The notes beneath the pieces are model-generated. The model saw nothing but the letters and a program-made list of their open reading frames with translations, did no database searches and had not been told where the DNA came from. 22,299 bases of DNA from UMGS1663 sp963621995 (GTDB taxonomy: Bacteria; Bacillota; Clostridia; TANB77; CAG-508), in contig CAVFFZ010000021.1 of the NCBI GenBank assembly GCA_963621995.1, positions 1 through 22,299 of the forward strand, in the 5' to 3' direction. The position numbers and the translations under genes were made by a program. The stretch's first letter is position 1. Each line of letters starts with the position of its first letter. This document shows, one piece after another, positions 6,209 to 15,577 of the stretch.

Positions 6209-7576
6209 TCATTTTTTTATCTTTTCAATAACTCTATTTTTAATTTCATTTTTTAAATCTATTGAATATAAATCATGTAATATAAAAACTTTATCTATAT
6301 TTTCTAAATTTAATTTTTCCACTAATGAAACTTCATCTCTTTGGCACACAACCTTATTCATATCTATGTCTGCCATTTGAAATCTTACTTTCGTGTCTAA
6401 ATACCTTGCTCCTGCCGTTAATATTTGTTTTATTGAATCATCATTTAAAAATTCATAATCTGTATCATAGTGCCATGCAATATTTTCAGAACCTGATGCT
6501 GCTTCGTGAAGATCATCTAAAAGTACAAATACTGCTTTGTTTCCACTTTCTTTTCTTACATAATCAAATGCTCTTGAGCAAGCTATTGGATTCATTCCTT
6601 TTGAAAGTTGAGTAATAACTTCTATCCCATTTACTTCTTGTTTGCTATATCTTGTGTCTACTATTTTTTGCTTTTTTAGTACAGAATTTATTTGTTCTTT
6701 AGTTAATCCTATTTGTTTTAAAACTGTTATTGTAGCAAGCATGTTATAAACATTTATAATATTGTTATTTATTAAATCATACTCTTCTAATTCTTCTTCA
6801 TGTTTAATTGTCATTTTTTTATTTTCTAAATCTAATTTTGTTATTTCATAATCTATAACTGGTGATTTAAAATCACATTTACTACAATGAGCTCGGCCTA
6901 TATGATTGTATCTTACAAAATTATATTCTAATTTGCTATTGCATTTAGGACATACAATAATATCTCTTGCTATATTTTCACATTTATCTGTATCTGTAGG
7001 TAATCTGTCTATTCCAAAATATACTCTTTCATTTTCAGGTGCTAAATTACTTACTATTAAGTCATCTCCATTTAATATAAGTTTAGTCTCTTTTGGAATA
7101 TTTGTACTTAGCATATTTGATATAAATTCAGTATGTGCATTTCTCATTAGTGAATCTCTAAATAAGTTTGTGCATATTAAATATGTTGGTTTTACATATG
7201 GATACACTCTTATAGAGCTTCTTTCATCTATTTCAAACACAGCCATATCTTTCTTTTGGTTTCCTTTTAAGTTTGCTCCTTTTATAAAAGTTGAAGCTAT
7301 ACCTGAATTTGTATTTGAACCTAGTTGGTTATCTATAAAATCATAATTATTTTCTCTTAAGCAATCTTCTATCATATTGCACACTGTAGTTTTTCCATTC
7401 GTTCCTGTAACTGCAATTATTGTTTTTGGCTTTCCTATTTGTTCTAAAAAGTTTGGGCATAAAGTTATTGCAAGTTTTCCAGGAAATTGTGTTGCATCTC
7501 TTCTTATTACTCTTAATGCTATTACAGATATTTTCGCTAAATAAAATGCAAAATAAAATCTTATACTTTTCTTCAT
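6209..7576 (-). CDS. murT: MurT-like Mur-ligase family protein
   Basis: A 455-residue protein of the MurT family, the ATP-using subunit of lipid II isoglutaminyl synthase. The N-terminal segment leads into the ATP-binding VTGTNGKTT (56-64). The central Mur ligase domain carries the MurT four-cysteine zinc ribbon at C209, C212, C231 and C234. The C-terminal DUF1727-like domain begins after about residue 310. Several family motifs are altered: the LFRD segment continues SLMRNAHTE rather than QLDRYGE, and the usual acidic ADGxDxSWIWD stretch reads AASGSENIAWHYD (359-371). These changes parallel the missing catalytic residues in the adjacent GatD. The start follows an AAAGGAG site and a clear promoter; the gene is the first of a two-gene operon. 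Confidence 0.85.
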   Translation of the reverse strand: MKKSIRFYFAFYLAKISVIALRVIRRDATQFPGKLAITLCPNFLEQIGKPKTIIAVTGTNGKTTVCNMIEDCLRENNYDFIDNQLGSNTNSGIASTFIKGANLKGNQKKDMAVFEIDERSSIRVYPYVKPTYLICTNLFRDSLMRNAHTEFISNMLSTNIPKETKLILNGDDLIVSNLAPENERVYFGIDRLPTDTDKCENIARDIIVCPKCNSKLEYNFVRYNHIGRAHCSKCDFKSPVIDYEITKLDLENKKMTIKHEEELEEYDLINNNIINVYNMLATITVLKQIGLTKEQINSVLKKQKIVDTRYSKQEVNGIEVITQLSKGMNPIACSRAFDYVRKESGNKAVFVLLDDLHEAASGSENIAWHYDTDYEFLNDDSIKQILTAGARYLDTKVRFQMADIDMNKVVCQRDEVSLVEKLNLENIDKVFILHDLYSIDLKNEIKNRVIEKIKK

Positions 7577-7606
7577 TTTTTTCTCCTTTTTGTTGGTCTT
7601 TTGCTT

Positions 7607-7635
7607 ATTTTATCTTTATTTTAGTTTTTTATCAA
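7607..7635 (-). promoter_or_regulatory. Sigma-A promoter of the murT-gatD operon
   Basis: Minus-strand TTGATA (7630-7635), 17-base spacer, TAAAAT (7607-7612). Confidence 0.7.
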
Positions 7636-7702
7636 TAGAATACATTAAATTTTTAATATTATTTTGCTTTTTTATTTCATATATTATAGCAAGGTGACGC
7701 AC

Positions 7703-8527
7703 ATGAATATTTTTATTATTACTAAAAAACATATTTCAATTTTTATTGCGGTGATATGTTTATTTATTTTTGGCTTTTCTTTTTATTGTATTTTTGCCAA
7801 AAGTACTAGTTCTTTTTGTTATGAAACCAGTGTTTTTTGTGTTAGTTCTTTGTCTGAATTTAAAGCTGATTCTTCTTCTGATATTCAAGAGAAAATAAAT
7901 AATATATATTCTTCAAAAGAAAAAATTGCTTACTTAACTTTTGATGATGGACCTACAAAAGTTGCTACTACCAAAGTTTTAGATATTTTAAAAGAAGAAA
8001 ATGTAAAAGCTACCTTTTTTGTAATTGGTTATAGGGTAAAAGAATTTCCTGAAACTGTAAAACGTGAATATGAAGAAGGCCATTTTATTGCTAACCATAC
8101 ATATTCTCATAAAAATTCTAAACTTTACCAAAATAAAGATAGTTTTATTAATGAATTGAAATATACAGAAAATGCTATTTCTGAGGCAATAGGGGTAGTC
8201 TACACTTCTCACCTTTTCCGTTTTCCTAATGGTTCTAAAGGGACTTCATACTTAGGTAGTAAAAAAAAGTGTATTCAATACTTAAATGAAATAAGTTATG
8301 GGTATGTAGATTGGAATGCTTTAAATCAAGATTCTATTGGACATTATACTGCTTCCCAACTTCTTGCTAATTTGAAAAAAAGTTGTAAAAACAAAGATAG
8401 TTTAGTTATATTGATGCATGATACTGCTGATGTAAGCAGCTCTTATCTGGCTCTTCAAGATTCTATAAAATTTCTAAAAGATGAAGGCTATACTTTTAAA
8501 ACTTTTGAAGAATTTGTTAAAGAGTAA
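7703..8527 (+). CDS. NodB-domain polysaccharide deacetylase, membrane-anchored
   Basis: A 274-residue carbohydrate esterase family 4 enzyme. After a short cytoplasmic lead, residues about 9-32 form a hydrophobic anchor or signal segment. All catalytic motifs are intact: TFDDG (79-83) with the base and metal aspartates, HTYSH (132-136), RFPNG (173-177), a DWNALNQD segment and LMHDT with His239. Removal of acetyl groups from peptidoglycan or a related cell-surface glycan is the expected reaction. An upstream in-frame ATG would add 13 residues, but the ATG at 7703 is preceded by an AAGGTG site at good spacing and gives a better membrane start. It is divergent from murT and ends in a palindromic terminator whose stem begins at the stop codon. 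Confidence 0.87.
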   Translation: MNIFIITKKHISIFIAVICLFIFGFSFYCIFAKSTSSFCYETSVFCVSSLSEFKADSSSDIQEKINNIYSSKEKIAYLTFDDGPTKVATTKVLDILKEENVKATFFVIGYRVKEFPETVKREYEEGHFIANHTYSHKNSKLYQNKDSFINELKYTENAISEAIGVVYTSHLFRFPNGSKGTSYLGSKKKCIQYLNEISYGYVDWNALNQDSIGHYTASQLLANLKKSCKNKDSLVILMHDTADVSSSYLALQDSIKFLKDEGYTFKTFEEFVKE

Positions 8528-8570
8528 AACGTCACAATTAGGAGCTCCCCCCTAATTGTGACGTTTCTTT
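8527..8570. terminator. Palindromic terminator, copy 1 of a dispersed repeat
   Basis: A perfect 16-bp stem (8527-8542 with 8551-8566) containing CGTCACAATTAGG/CCTAATTGTGACG around an eight-base loop, followed by CTTT and AT-rich DNA. It lies between convergent genes. A near-identical element, including the loop pattern, is at 11182-11228. Confidence 0.75.
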
Positions 8571-8578
8571 ACTATTTA

Positions 8579-9052
8579 TTATTTTATTACAACTCTGAAA
8601 TCATAAGCATTTGCATAATCTGACGTTACACTTGAATTTAATTGTTGTTTTTCTCCTGTTTTTAGTTCTCCTATTATTCCTGCTATTGTTGCTATTTCAT
8701 TTTCATTTTTGTCTAATAATATTATATCTAGTAACATTATATCTATGTCTTTTCCTGTATTGTTTTCTACCTCTGCTAATAATACTGATTGTCCATTTTG
8801 CATTGTTAATTGAATATTTTCTATTTTTAAGCCATCTACTATTTTAGTTTCACTTAATTTTGTACTTATATTTAATTTTGTTCCATCCTCTAGTACTTGT
8901 ACAAATTCTTCTGCTTTCTCTGTAACACTACTATTTGTTTCTTTCCATTTTTTATTTACCATTATAGCTAACACTGTTATTATTAATATTGCTTCTATTA
9001 TTAATATTGCTACTATTATTAATATTACTAACCCTCGTTTTTCTTTTTTCAT
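8579..9052 (-). CDS. Membrane-anchored FxLYD-like beta-domain protein
   Basis: A 157-residue protein with a short basic N-terminus, one long transmembrane helix (about residues 8-32) and an extracellular domain from about residue 50. The domain pattern, VQVLEDGTKLNIS then LKIENIQLTMQNGQSVLLAEVENNTGKDI and a closing GEKQQL strand, matches small immunoglobulin-like FxLYD domains found in Firmicutes surface proteins. Function is unknown; the conserved context with a large pilin-like gene just upstream suggests a role in assembling or anchoring it. A consensus AAAGGAG site precedes the ATG. The gap to the upstream gene is 101 bases with no clear terminator, so the two are probably co-transcribed. 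The gene ends 12 bases before the copy-1 palindrome. Confidence 0.7.
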   Translation of the reverse strand: MKKEKRGLVILIIVAILIIEAILIITVLAIMVNKKWKETNSSVTEKAEEFVQVLEDGTKLNISTKLSETKIVDGLKIENIQLTMQNGQSVLLAEVENNTGKDIDIMLLDIILLDKNENEIATIAGIIGELKTGEKQQLNSSVTSDYANAYDFRVVIK

Positions 9053-9153
9053 TTTATTTTTCTCCTTTAATTAATATAATTGTTCTATTGGCTTAAAAAT
9101 TGCTTTTCATCGTAATATCTACAATTCTACACTCTTACTTCTACCAATAATAT

Positions 9154-11016
9154 TTAATTTACTTTTATTGGTCCTTTTATTGTTTCTCTTTTTGCTCCTG
9201 TACTGTCTACTGATAAAATATGTATATACCAATCTCCTTCTGTATCTAAAGAAATGTTTATAGTTTGACCATTACTACTAAATGTTCCTCCTGTATATTT
9301 GGCTTCGTTCATCCCTAAAGGTAAACTATCTCGTATAATAGCATACTTGCAAGATTCTATTTGAATTGGGTTTTCATTTGCTTTATGTGTTACTTTTACC
9401 GATAAATTTACTGGTAAACTTGTCTGTGTATAATTTCCACTAATTGTAATTTCAGCATTAAATGGACCTATCATGTTAGCATCTGGTTCCAAACTAGATA
9501 TTTGTCCTGATGTAGATGTTTCACCACATACAAAACATTTATATGTAAGTTTAGGATATCTACCACACTCATTATAACAATATGTATCTGAAGTAAAGTG
9601 AAGTGTACAATCTTTATAGCATTGAAATATAACTGTATTATCCCAATTAATTGTTTTAGTTGTATATTCTGTTGCTGATGAATATACATTTATTGTTTTT
9701 GTACTTTTAGCAGTTATTTTTTGTGCATAATCTTTACTATTATGTACGCCTGCTTCATTCCAGTTGCTCTCAGTAACCTCTGTATACCCATTTATTCTCC
9801 ATATATGTCCTAGTGCAGGTATATCTTGGCTAGCATATATATATCCACAAGAACATGTATATCTACTTGTTCCTTTTGTAGTGCATGTTGCATTTGTAAC
9901 TACTTCTGTTTTTATATATTCGTGCTTTGTGCTTAAAGTTTTTCCACATCTTGAACACTTAGTATGAACTGATTCTGTTCCTCCATTTGTTGCTGGATGA
10001 CTTGTGTCCATATGTATATGATTTTCTTCTGTCCATTGGCTTACATTTCCTGCATTATCTACCGCTCTAAATCTTACTGTACAACTATTATATCCATCTT
10101 CTGGTATAAATTTACCATTTGAATCTATAATTTGATCTGCTGTTCCATCATTATCTTTATCTACTTCATAACAAGCTATTCCAGATGTTGCTGTAGATAA
10201 TAATGTTATTTCATAATCTTCTTGCCATGAGTGACTATTTGATCCTCCATTATATGTTATTGTTGGAACTGATGGTCCAGCTTTACTTATTTTAACAAAT
10301 CCTGCTGATGTCCAATCACTTGCATTTCCAGCATTATCATATACTCTTACAAATACTTCTGAATTTATTTCAGTTGATATTGTGGCTGTAGCTGTTGTTG
10401 TTCCAACTGTATCTTTGTATTCAGTCTTTTTATCGTAACTATATACTGCTCTTGCTACTTTTGAATCTGCATCACTACTATTTATAGTTATAGTTACACC
10501 TTCATTTTTCCAGTTTCCTCCGCTACTATTAGAAACACTAGTTATTGTTGGATTTACTTTATCAATTTTATCTACTGTTGCCACTGCATATCCTGTTGCT
10601 TGGTTTGTACTATCTACTAATCTTGCGTATACGTTTCCATTTGCACTTAATGTTTGACTTGCTTCATCTACCCATGTTTTTGCATCTGTACTTGTTTGTA
10701 GTTTATAATTTTTCAATGTTGTACTTGCTGTTACTGTTACATTTTTATTTGTCCAGTTTTTTGAGCTATAATTAAATGAAATGTTTTTATCAAAATCCTC
10801 CATTCTTTCTGTATGATCCATATATTCTACTATTTCATTTAATGCTTTTTGCTCATTTAATTGCTCTTTTTCTGTTATATTTTTTGCATATTTTGCATTT
10901 CCTATTATTCCATCATTTTTCAATAAAATACTCATACTTACACCTGCAAGTATTATTAGTACTATAACACTTACCACTAACGCAATTAATGTAATTCCTT
11001 TATTATTTTTATACAT
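9154..11016 (-). CDS. Large pilin-like surface protein with Ig-like and Cys-rich modules
   Basis: A 620-residue protein beginning with a type IV prepilin-like signal: short basic leader, cleavage expected after Gly7, then ITLIALVVSVIVLIILAG. The usual Glu at +5 is Ala, as often seen in clostridial relatives. After a helical stalk (about 35-65) come three Ig-like modules (about 78-152, 155-246 and 250-338), two containing a conserved DNAGN turn, and an EF-hand-like DKDNDGTAD loop (286-294). Residues 350-404 form a Cys-rich module with CSRC, ATC and CSC pairs ending IPALGH, a repeat type seen in secreted Firmicutes proteins. A second Cys cluster (466-498) precedes a final Ig-like domain. It is likely a surface-displayed adhesin or minor pilin; no sortase motif is present. 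The start has a tandemly duplicated ribosome site and a consensus promoter. Confidence 0.8.
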   Translation of the reverse strand: MYKNNKGITLIALVVSVIVLIILAGVSMSILLKNDGIIGNAKYAKNITEKEQLNEQKALNEIVEYMDHTERMEDFDKNISFNYSSKNWTNKNVTVTASTTLKNYKLQTSTDAKTWVDEASQTLSANGNVYARLVDSTNQATGYAVATVDKIDKVNPTITSVSNSSGGNWKNEGVTITINSSDADSKVARAVYSYDKKTEYKDTVGTTTATATISTEINSEVFVRVYDNAGNASDWTSAGFVKISKAGPSVPTITYNGGSNSHSWQEDYEITLLSTATSGIACYEVDKDNDGTADQIIDSNGKFIPEDGYNSCTVRFRAVDNAGNVSQWTEENHIHMDTSHPATNGGTESVHTKCSRCGKTLSTKHEYIKTEVVTNATCTTKGTSRYTCSCGYIYASQDIPALGHIWRINGYTEVTESNWNEAGVHNSKDYAQKITAKSTKTINVYSSATEYTTKTINWDNTVIFQCYKDCTLHFTSDTYCYNECGRYPKLTYKCFVCGETSTSGQISSLEPDANMIGPFNAEITISGNYTQTSLPVNLSVKVTHKANENPIQIESCKYAIIRDSLPLGMNEAKYTGGTFSSNGQTINISLDTEGDWYIHILSVDSTGAKRETIKGPIKVN

Positions 11017-11071
11017 TTCCCTTTCAATTCCCTTTCAATTATATTTATAAATACTTATTTTATCTACTTTT

Positions 11072-11100
11072 ATTTTAGCATTTGGTTACTATAATGTCAA
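11072..11100 (-). promoter_or_regulatory. Strong sigma-A promoter of the pilin-like operon
   Basis: Minus-strand TTGACA (11095-11100), 17-base spacer, TAAAAT (11072-11077). The leader is about 50 bases and contains an 11-base direct duplication, AATTGAAAGGG twice, immediately before the start codon. Confidence 0.75.
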
Positions 11101-11181
11101 CGTGATTTTTATTACATTTTTGTTACATTTAGTCTAATATTGTAAGAAATACAAATATTCAAATAAAAAATATCCATACCT

Positions 11182-11228
11182 AAACAACGTCACAATTAGG
11201 AACTCTCCACCTAATTGTGACGTTGTTT
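11182..11228. terminator. Palindromic terminator, copy 2 of a dispersed repeat
   Basis: A perfect 19-bp stem (11182-11200 with 11210-11228) with a nine-base loop. It shares the CGTCACAATTAGG core and an A-CTC-CC loop pattern with copy 1 at 8527. It lies two bases past the stop codon of the gene at 11231. On the plus side it is followed by T-rich DNA, while on the minus side the T-run is weak. Confidence 0.65.
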
Positions 11229-11230
11229 TA

Positions 11231-11479
11231 TTATTTATTATTTCGTATGTAACCTTCTAGTCTAAATAAAAAGTCTTCAATATTTGATAAGCGCATTTCA
11301 AATACTTGATTTGTCATATCGCTTATTTCATTGTACTCTTGCATTTTCATTAGTTTTTTCATAATTTCCTTAAAATTCTTTTGTGATTGGTTTGAAAATA
11401 ACTCTTGTCCATTTTTTATTTCATTTAAAATTACATTTATTTCTTCGACTTGGTTATTTGCCATAGGATTTTCTTCCAT
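11231..11479 (-). CDS. Small helical (coiled-coil) protein, unknown function
   Basis: An 82-residue, unrecognised protein that appears almost entirely helical, with heptad-like spacing of Ile, Leu, Met and Phe through residues about 11-75 and no signal or membrane segment. It may form a coiled coil or small oligomer. The first upstream codons, a GTG and an ATG, overlap the ribosome site GAGGTG; the ATG at 11479 has the correct six-base spacing and is preferred. The gene has a strong promoter in the short gap after mnmA and ends at a palindromic terminator, so it is an independent unit. Confidence 0.65.
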   Translation of the reverse strand: MEENPMANNQVEEINVILNEIKNGQELFSNQSQKNFKEIMKKLMKMQEYNEISDMTNQVFEMRLSNIEDFLFRLEGYIRNNK

Positions 11480-11510
11480 ATACATCACCTCTTTCGAATA
11501 AACTATTGTA

Positions 11511-11539
11511 ATTTTAACAATTATTTATAATAAAGTCAA
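11511..11539 (-). promoter_or_regulatory. Sigma-A promoter of the small coiled-coil gene
   Basis: Minus-strand TTGACT (11534-11539), 17-base spacer, TAAAAT (11511-11516), in the gap just downstream of mnmA. Confidence 0.75.
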
Positions 11540-11544
11540 TATTT

Positions 11545-12651
<1,107 letters not shown>

Positions 12652-12685
12652 AACTGTTCCTCCTTAGGCACAAATCTGGTTGGAA

Positions 12686-12720
12686 AAGAATAAAATTTTG
12701 ACAATGAAAATTTTATTCTT
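12686..12720 (-). terminator. AT-rich hairpin overlapping the aspS stop codon
   Basis: A perfect 14-bp stem (12686-12699 with 12707-12720) with a seven-base loop, followed on the minus strand by TTTTCC. The aspS stop lies inside the stem. It is almost all A-T pairs, so it is probably a weak or partial terminator between aspS and mnmA. Confidence 0.45.
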
Positions 12721-14476
12721 CTATTAATTTTATATGAACATCTCTTAATTGTTGTTCTGTAACGTTGCTTGGTGCTCCCATTAATACGTCTCTTGCTTTT
12801 TTGTTTTTAGGGAATGCAATAATTTCTCTTAAATTATCTTCATTTGCTATAAGCATTATCATTCTGTCTACTCCTGGTGCTGCTCCTGCATGTGGTGGTG
12901 TACCATATTTAAATGCATTATATAACGCACCAAATCTTGTTTCAACCTCTTGTTCACTATATCCTGCTATTTCAAATGCTTTTACCATAAGTTCTGGGTC
13001 ATGGTTTCTAACAGCTCCTGAAGCCATTTCGTAGCCATTACATACAACATCATATTGGTATGCTACAACATCTAATGGATCCATAGTATTTAATGCTTCC
13101 ATTCCACCTTGTGGCATAGAAAATGGATTATGGTTAAAGTCAATTTTTCCTTCTTCTTCGTTGTATTCGTACATTGGGAAGTCTACTATAAAACAGAACT
13201 TATATGTATCTTTTTCTAGTAATTCTAAACGTTTTCCAAGTTCTATACGAACAAGTCCTGCTATTTTTTGTACAGTTTCTAGTTTTTCATCTGCTACAAA
13301 GAATAGACTATCTCCTGTTTTTGCTCCTAATTTTTCTTCTAAACCTTTTTTGACTTCATCTGTAACAAATTTAGCAATTCCACCTTGTGCCCCTTCAGCT
13401 GTTAATTTTACCCACGCTAGCCCTTTTGCTCCTGCTTCTTCTACAGCATATTCTGTCATATTGTCAAAGAATTTTCTTCCTTGCTCTGCCCCATTTGGTA
13501 CTACTACTGCTTTTATTGTTTTGCCTTTAAATGCATTAAATTCTGTATTTTTAAAAATTTCAGTTGCATCTTGTATAATAAGTGGATTTCTTAAATCTGG
13601 TTTATCTATTCCGTATTTTTCCATAGCTTCTTTATATGGAATTTTTATAAATGGTCCTTCATCTACTTTCCATGTTGTGAATTTTTTAAAAGTAGATGTA
13701 AATATTTCTTCTAATACTTCAAAAACTTCTTCCTGTGTTCCAAAGCTCATTTCAAAGTCTAATTGATAGAATTCTCCTGGTGCTCTATCTGCACGTGGGT
13801 CTTCATCTCTAAAACATGGAGCTATTTGGAAATATTTATTAAATCCAGATACCATTAAAAGTTGTTTAAATTGTTGTGGTGCTTGTGGAAGTGCGTAAAA
13901 TTCACCTGGGTGTAATCTACTTGGTACCAAAAAGTCTCTTGCTCCTTCTGGTGATGAATTTGCAAGTATTGGAGTTTGAATTTCTGCAAATCCCATTTCG
14001 TCCATTTTATCTCTTAAGAATTTTAAGATTTTAGAACGAAGTAAAATATTTTTATGAAGTTTATTATCTCTTAAATCTAAAAATCTATATTGTAATCTTA
14101 AGTCTTCTTTAACTTGGTTTCTGTCTGCCTTTTCTGAATTTACTTCAAATGGTAATACATTTTTACATTTACCAAGCATTACAATATTTTTAACTTCTAC
14201 TTCTATTTCTCCTGTAGGTATTTTTAAGTTCTTATTTGAACGTTCTAAAACTGTTCCCTCTATAGATATTACACATTCTGTGACTAAATCTATTCCTTCT
14301 AATAATTCTTCATCATTTATTACTATTTGTGTAATTCCTGTTTCATCTCTTAAATCTATAAATTTCATAGCACCTAGGTTACGTATTCTTTGTACCCAAC
14401 CTGCTAGCTTAACTTCTTCTGAAACATTTTTTATATTTAATTCTCCACACATATAATTTCTGTATTTATTGTTCAT
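12713..14476 (-). CDS. aspS: Aspartyl-tRNA synthetase
   Basis: A 587-residue class II synthetase that charges tRNA-Asp. An N-terminal OB-fold anticodon domain (about 8-110) precedes the catalytic domain. Motif 2 is CFRDEDPRADRAPGEFYQLD (about 221-240) and motif 3 is GAAPGVDRMIMLI (531-543). A GAD-type insertion lies between, as in other bacterial AspRS. Motif 2 has one extra residue relative to the RADRQPEF form of E. coli and resembles the APGEFYQLD version I recall from alphaproteobacterial enzymes. A longer ORF would start at 14521, but that codon lies upstream of the transcription start, between the -35 and -10 boxes. The ATG at 14476 has an AAGGA site at six bases. A separate AsnRS gene in the window makes a discriminating AspRS likely. 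Confidence 0.94.
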   Translation of the reverse strand: MNNKYRNYMCGELNIKNVSEEVKLAGWVQRIRNLGAMKFIDLRDETGITQIVINDEELLEGIDLVTECVISIEGTVLERSNKNLKIPTGEIEVEVKNIVMLGKCKNVLPFEVNSEKADRNQVKEDLRLQYRFLDLRDNKLHKNILLRSKILKFLRDKMDEMGFAEIQTPILANSSPEGARDFLVPSRLHPGEFYALPQAPQQFKQLLMVSGFNKYFQIAPCFRDEDPRADRAPGEFYQLDFEMSFGTQEEVFEVLEEIFTSTFKKFTTWKVDEGPFIKIPYKEAMEKYGIDKPDLRNPLIIQDATEIFKNTEFNAFKGKTIKAVVVPNGAEQGRKFFDNMTEYAVEEAGAKGLAWVKLTAEGAQGGIAKFVTDEVKKGLEEKLGAKTGDSLFFVADEKLETVQKIAGLVRIELGKRLELLEKDTYKFCFIVDFPMYEYNEEEGKIDFNHNPFSMPQGGMEALNTMDPLDVVAYQYDVVCNGYEMASGAVRNHDPELMVKAFEIAGYSEQEVETRFGALYNAFKYGTPPHAGAAPGVDRMIMLIANEDNLREIIAFPKNKKARDVLMGAPSNVTEQQLRDVHIKLIEE

Positions 14477-14507
14477 ATAGTTTCCTTCTTTCTTTTTTTC
14501 TTTAACT

Positions 14508-14536
14508 ATTATACTCCGCATTTGCTTGTATGTCTA
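14508..14536 (-). promoter_or_regulatory. Sigma-A promoter of aspS
   Basis: Minus-strand TAGACA (14531-14536), 17-base spacer, TATAAT (14508-14513). It lies just after the flippase-like gene and fixes the aspS start at 14476. No T-box leader fits in the roughly 25-base 5' leader. Confidence 0.75.
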
Positions 14537-14542
14537 GTACCA

Positions 14543-15577
14543 TTAGGAACGTTTTTCTTCCTGATTCATTTCTATATATCCGCTTCTTATGTGATTTGCT
14601 ATTGTTATAATTCCACTAAATATTACAAAGAAATAGAAGTTTATTCCTCTATTTAATAATATTGCACTACTCATCATTGCACCTGGATATATGTTTCTAA
14701 ATATTTCTGTAAATGCTCCTTCTGTTACTCCTACTGCCCCAGGAGATGGTATTCCTGAAACTGTTGCAAATAATACAGACTGCATTGATGTAATTTCTAA
14801 TATGTTTGCCTCATTCATTCCTAGCGCTTTATAAGTCCAAAATGTAACACTATAATAAGCAAAAAATTGTACAAGTGTTGTTAATAAAATTTTTATCATA
14901 ATTTTCTTATTTTGCTTTATGTATATTGCACTTTCGTGATACTGTTCTAATTCTTTTTCTAATTTTTCTTTTTTAGTATCTATATTTTTTACTTTAAAAA
15001 ATTTTAATACTTTTTCTGCAAAGTGCACCATTCCTCTTGATAACCTTTTGGAAATAATCCCAATTAGTAGTAAAACTAATGCAGATAAATTTAGTAAAAT
15101 TCCTACTATAAAAAATACTATTAAAAATCCATTTAAATATTGATAATTAAAACATAAACTTACTAATGCAAATCCAATTGTTATAATTTGCATACTAGTT
15201 AAATTAAGTAATAATGCAAGTGTAGAATTTGAAACAGATATTTTATCTTTATGCATGTAATATATTTGCATTGGTTGACCACCACTTGCTGCTGGAGTTA
15301 TTGCACTAAAAAAAAATCCTATTAAAGCATATTTTAAGTTTTGAATAAATGTAGATTTTTCATTTAATGTTTTTAAGCTTCTTCCAATGTTTATCGCCTC
15401 ACATGATATATATATAGCCATACATAATATTCCTATTAATACATATTGTATTTTTACAGAGCCTAAAATACTTAATATTTGTGTTATATCTTCACCTTTT
15501 AGTAATACAGCAAATGTTATTATTATAAGCAATATAAACAATATAAAATTTCTTATTAATTTTCCATTTTTTTTCAT
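14543..15577 (-). CDS. LPG synthase/flippase-like integral membrane protein (UPF0104/YbhN family)
   Basis: A 344-residue membrane protein with about eight transmembrane helices, matching the flippase half of lysyl-phosphatidylglycerol synthase and the YbhN-like family. Family hallmarks are visible: an early conserved FFFSAITPAASGGQP segment (about 88-102) with helix-breaking Gly/Pro, and a late SGIPSPGAVGVTEGAF segment (about 275-290). A charged cytoplasmic loop rich in Lys and Glu (about 195-225) sits in the middle. There is no soluble aminoacyl-transfer domain, so it is a transporter-type member, perhaps flipping a lipid; its substrate is unknown. The ATG follows a GGGGAA site. It is divergent from asnS and lies directly upstream of the aspS promoter. 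Confidence 0.82.
   Translation of the reverse strand: MKKNGKLIRNFILFILLIIITFAVLLKGEDITQILSILGSVKIQYVLIGILCMAIYISCEAINIGRSLKTLNEKSTFIQNLKYALIGFFFSAITPAASGGQPMQIYYMHKDKISVSNSTLALLLNLTSMQIITIGFALVSLCFNYQYLNGFLIVFFIVGILLNLSALVLLLIGIISKRLSRGMVHFAEKVLKFFKVKNIDTKKEKLEKELEQYHESAIYIKQNKKIMIKILLTTLVQFFAYYSVTFWTYKALGMNEANILEITSMQSVLFATVSGIPSPGAVGVTEGAFTEIFRNIYPGAMMSSAILLNRGINFYFFVIFSGIITIANHIRSGYIEMNQEEKRS

Noticed and set aside
7681..7689. CATATATTA upstream of the second deacetylase as a sigma-K promoter
   Set aside because: No AC at the right spacing, and transcription would start inside the ribosome site.
9154..11016. The pilin-like protein as a second DGR target
   Set aside because: Its C-terminus (GPIKVN) lacks the lectin-like motifs, the GC-rich terminal block and a following hairpin.
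13161..13766. 201-residue plus-strand reading frame
   Set aside because: Antisense to conserved aspS motifs with the Ser/Phe/Pro composition of a shadow frame.
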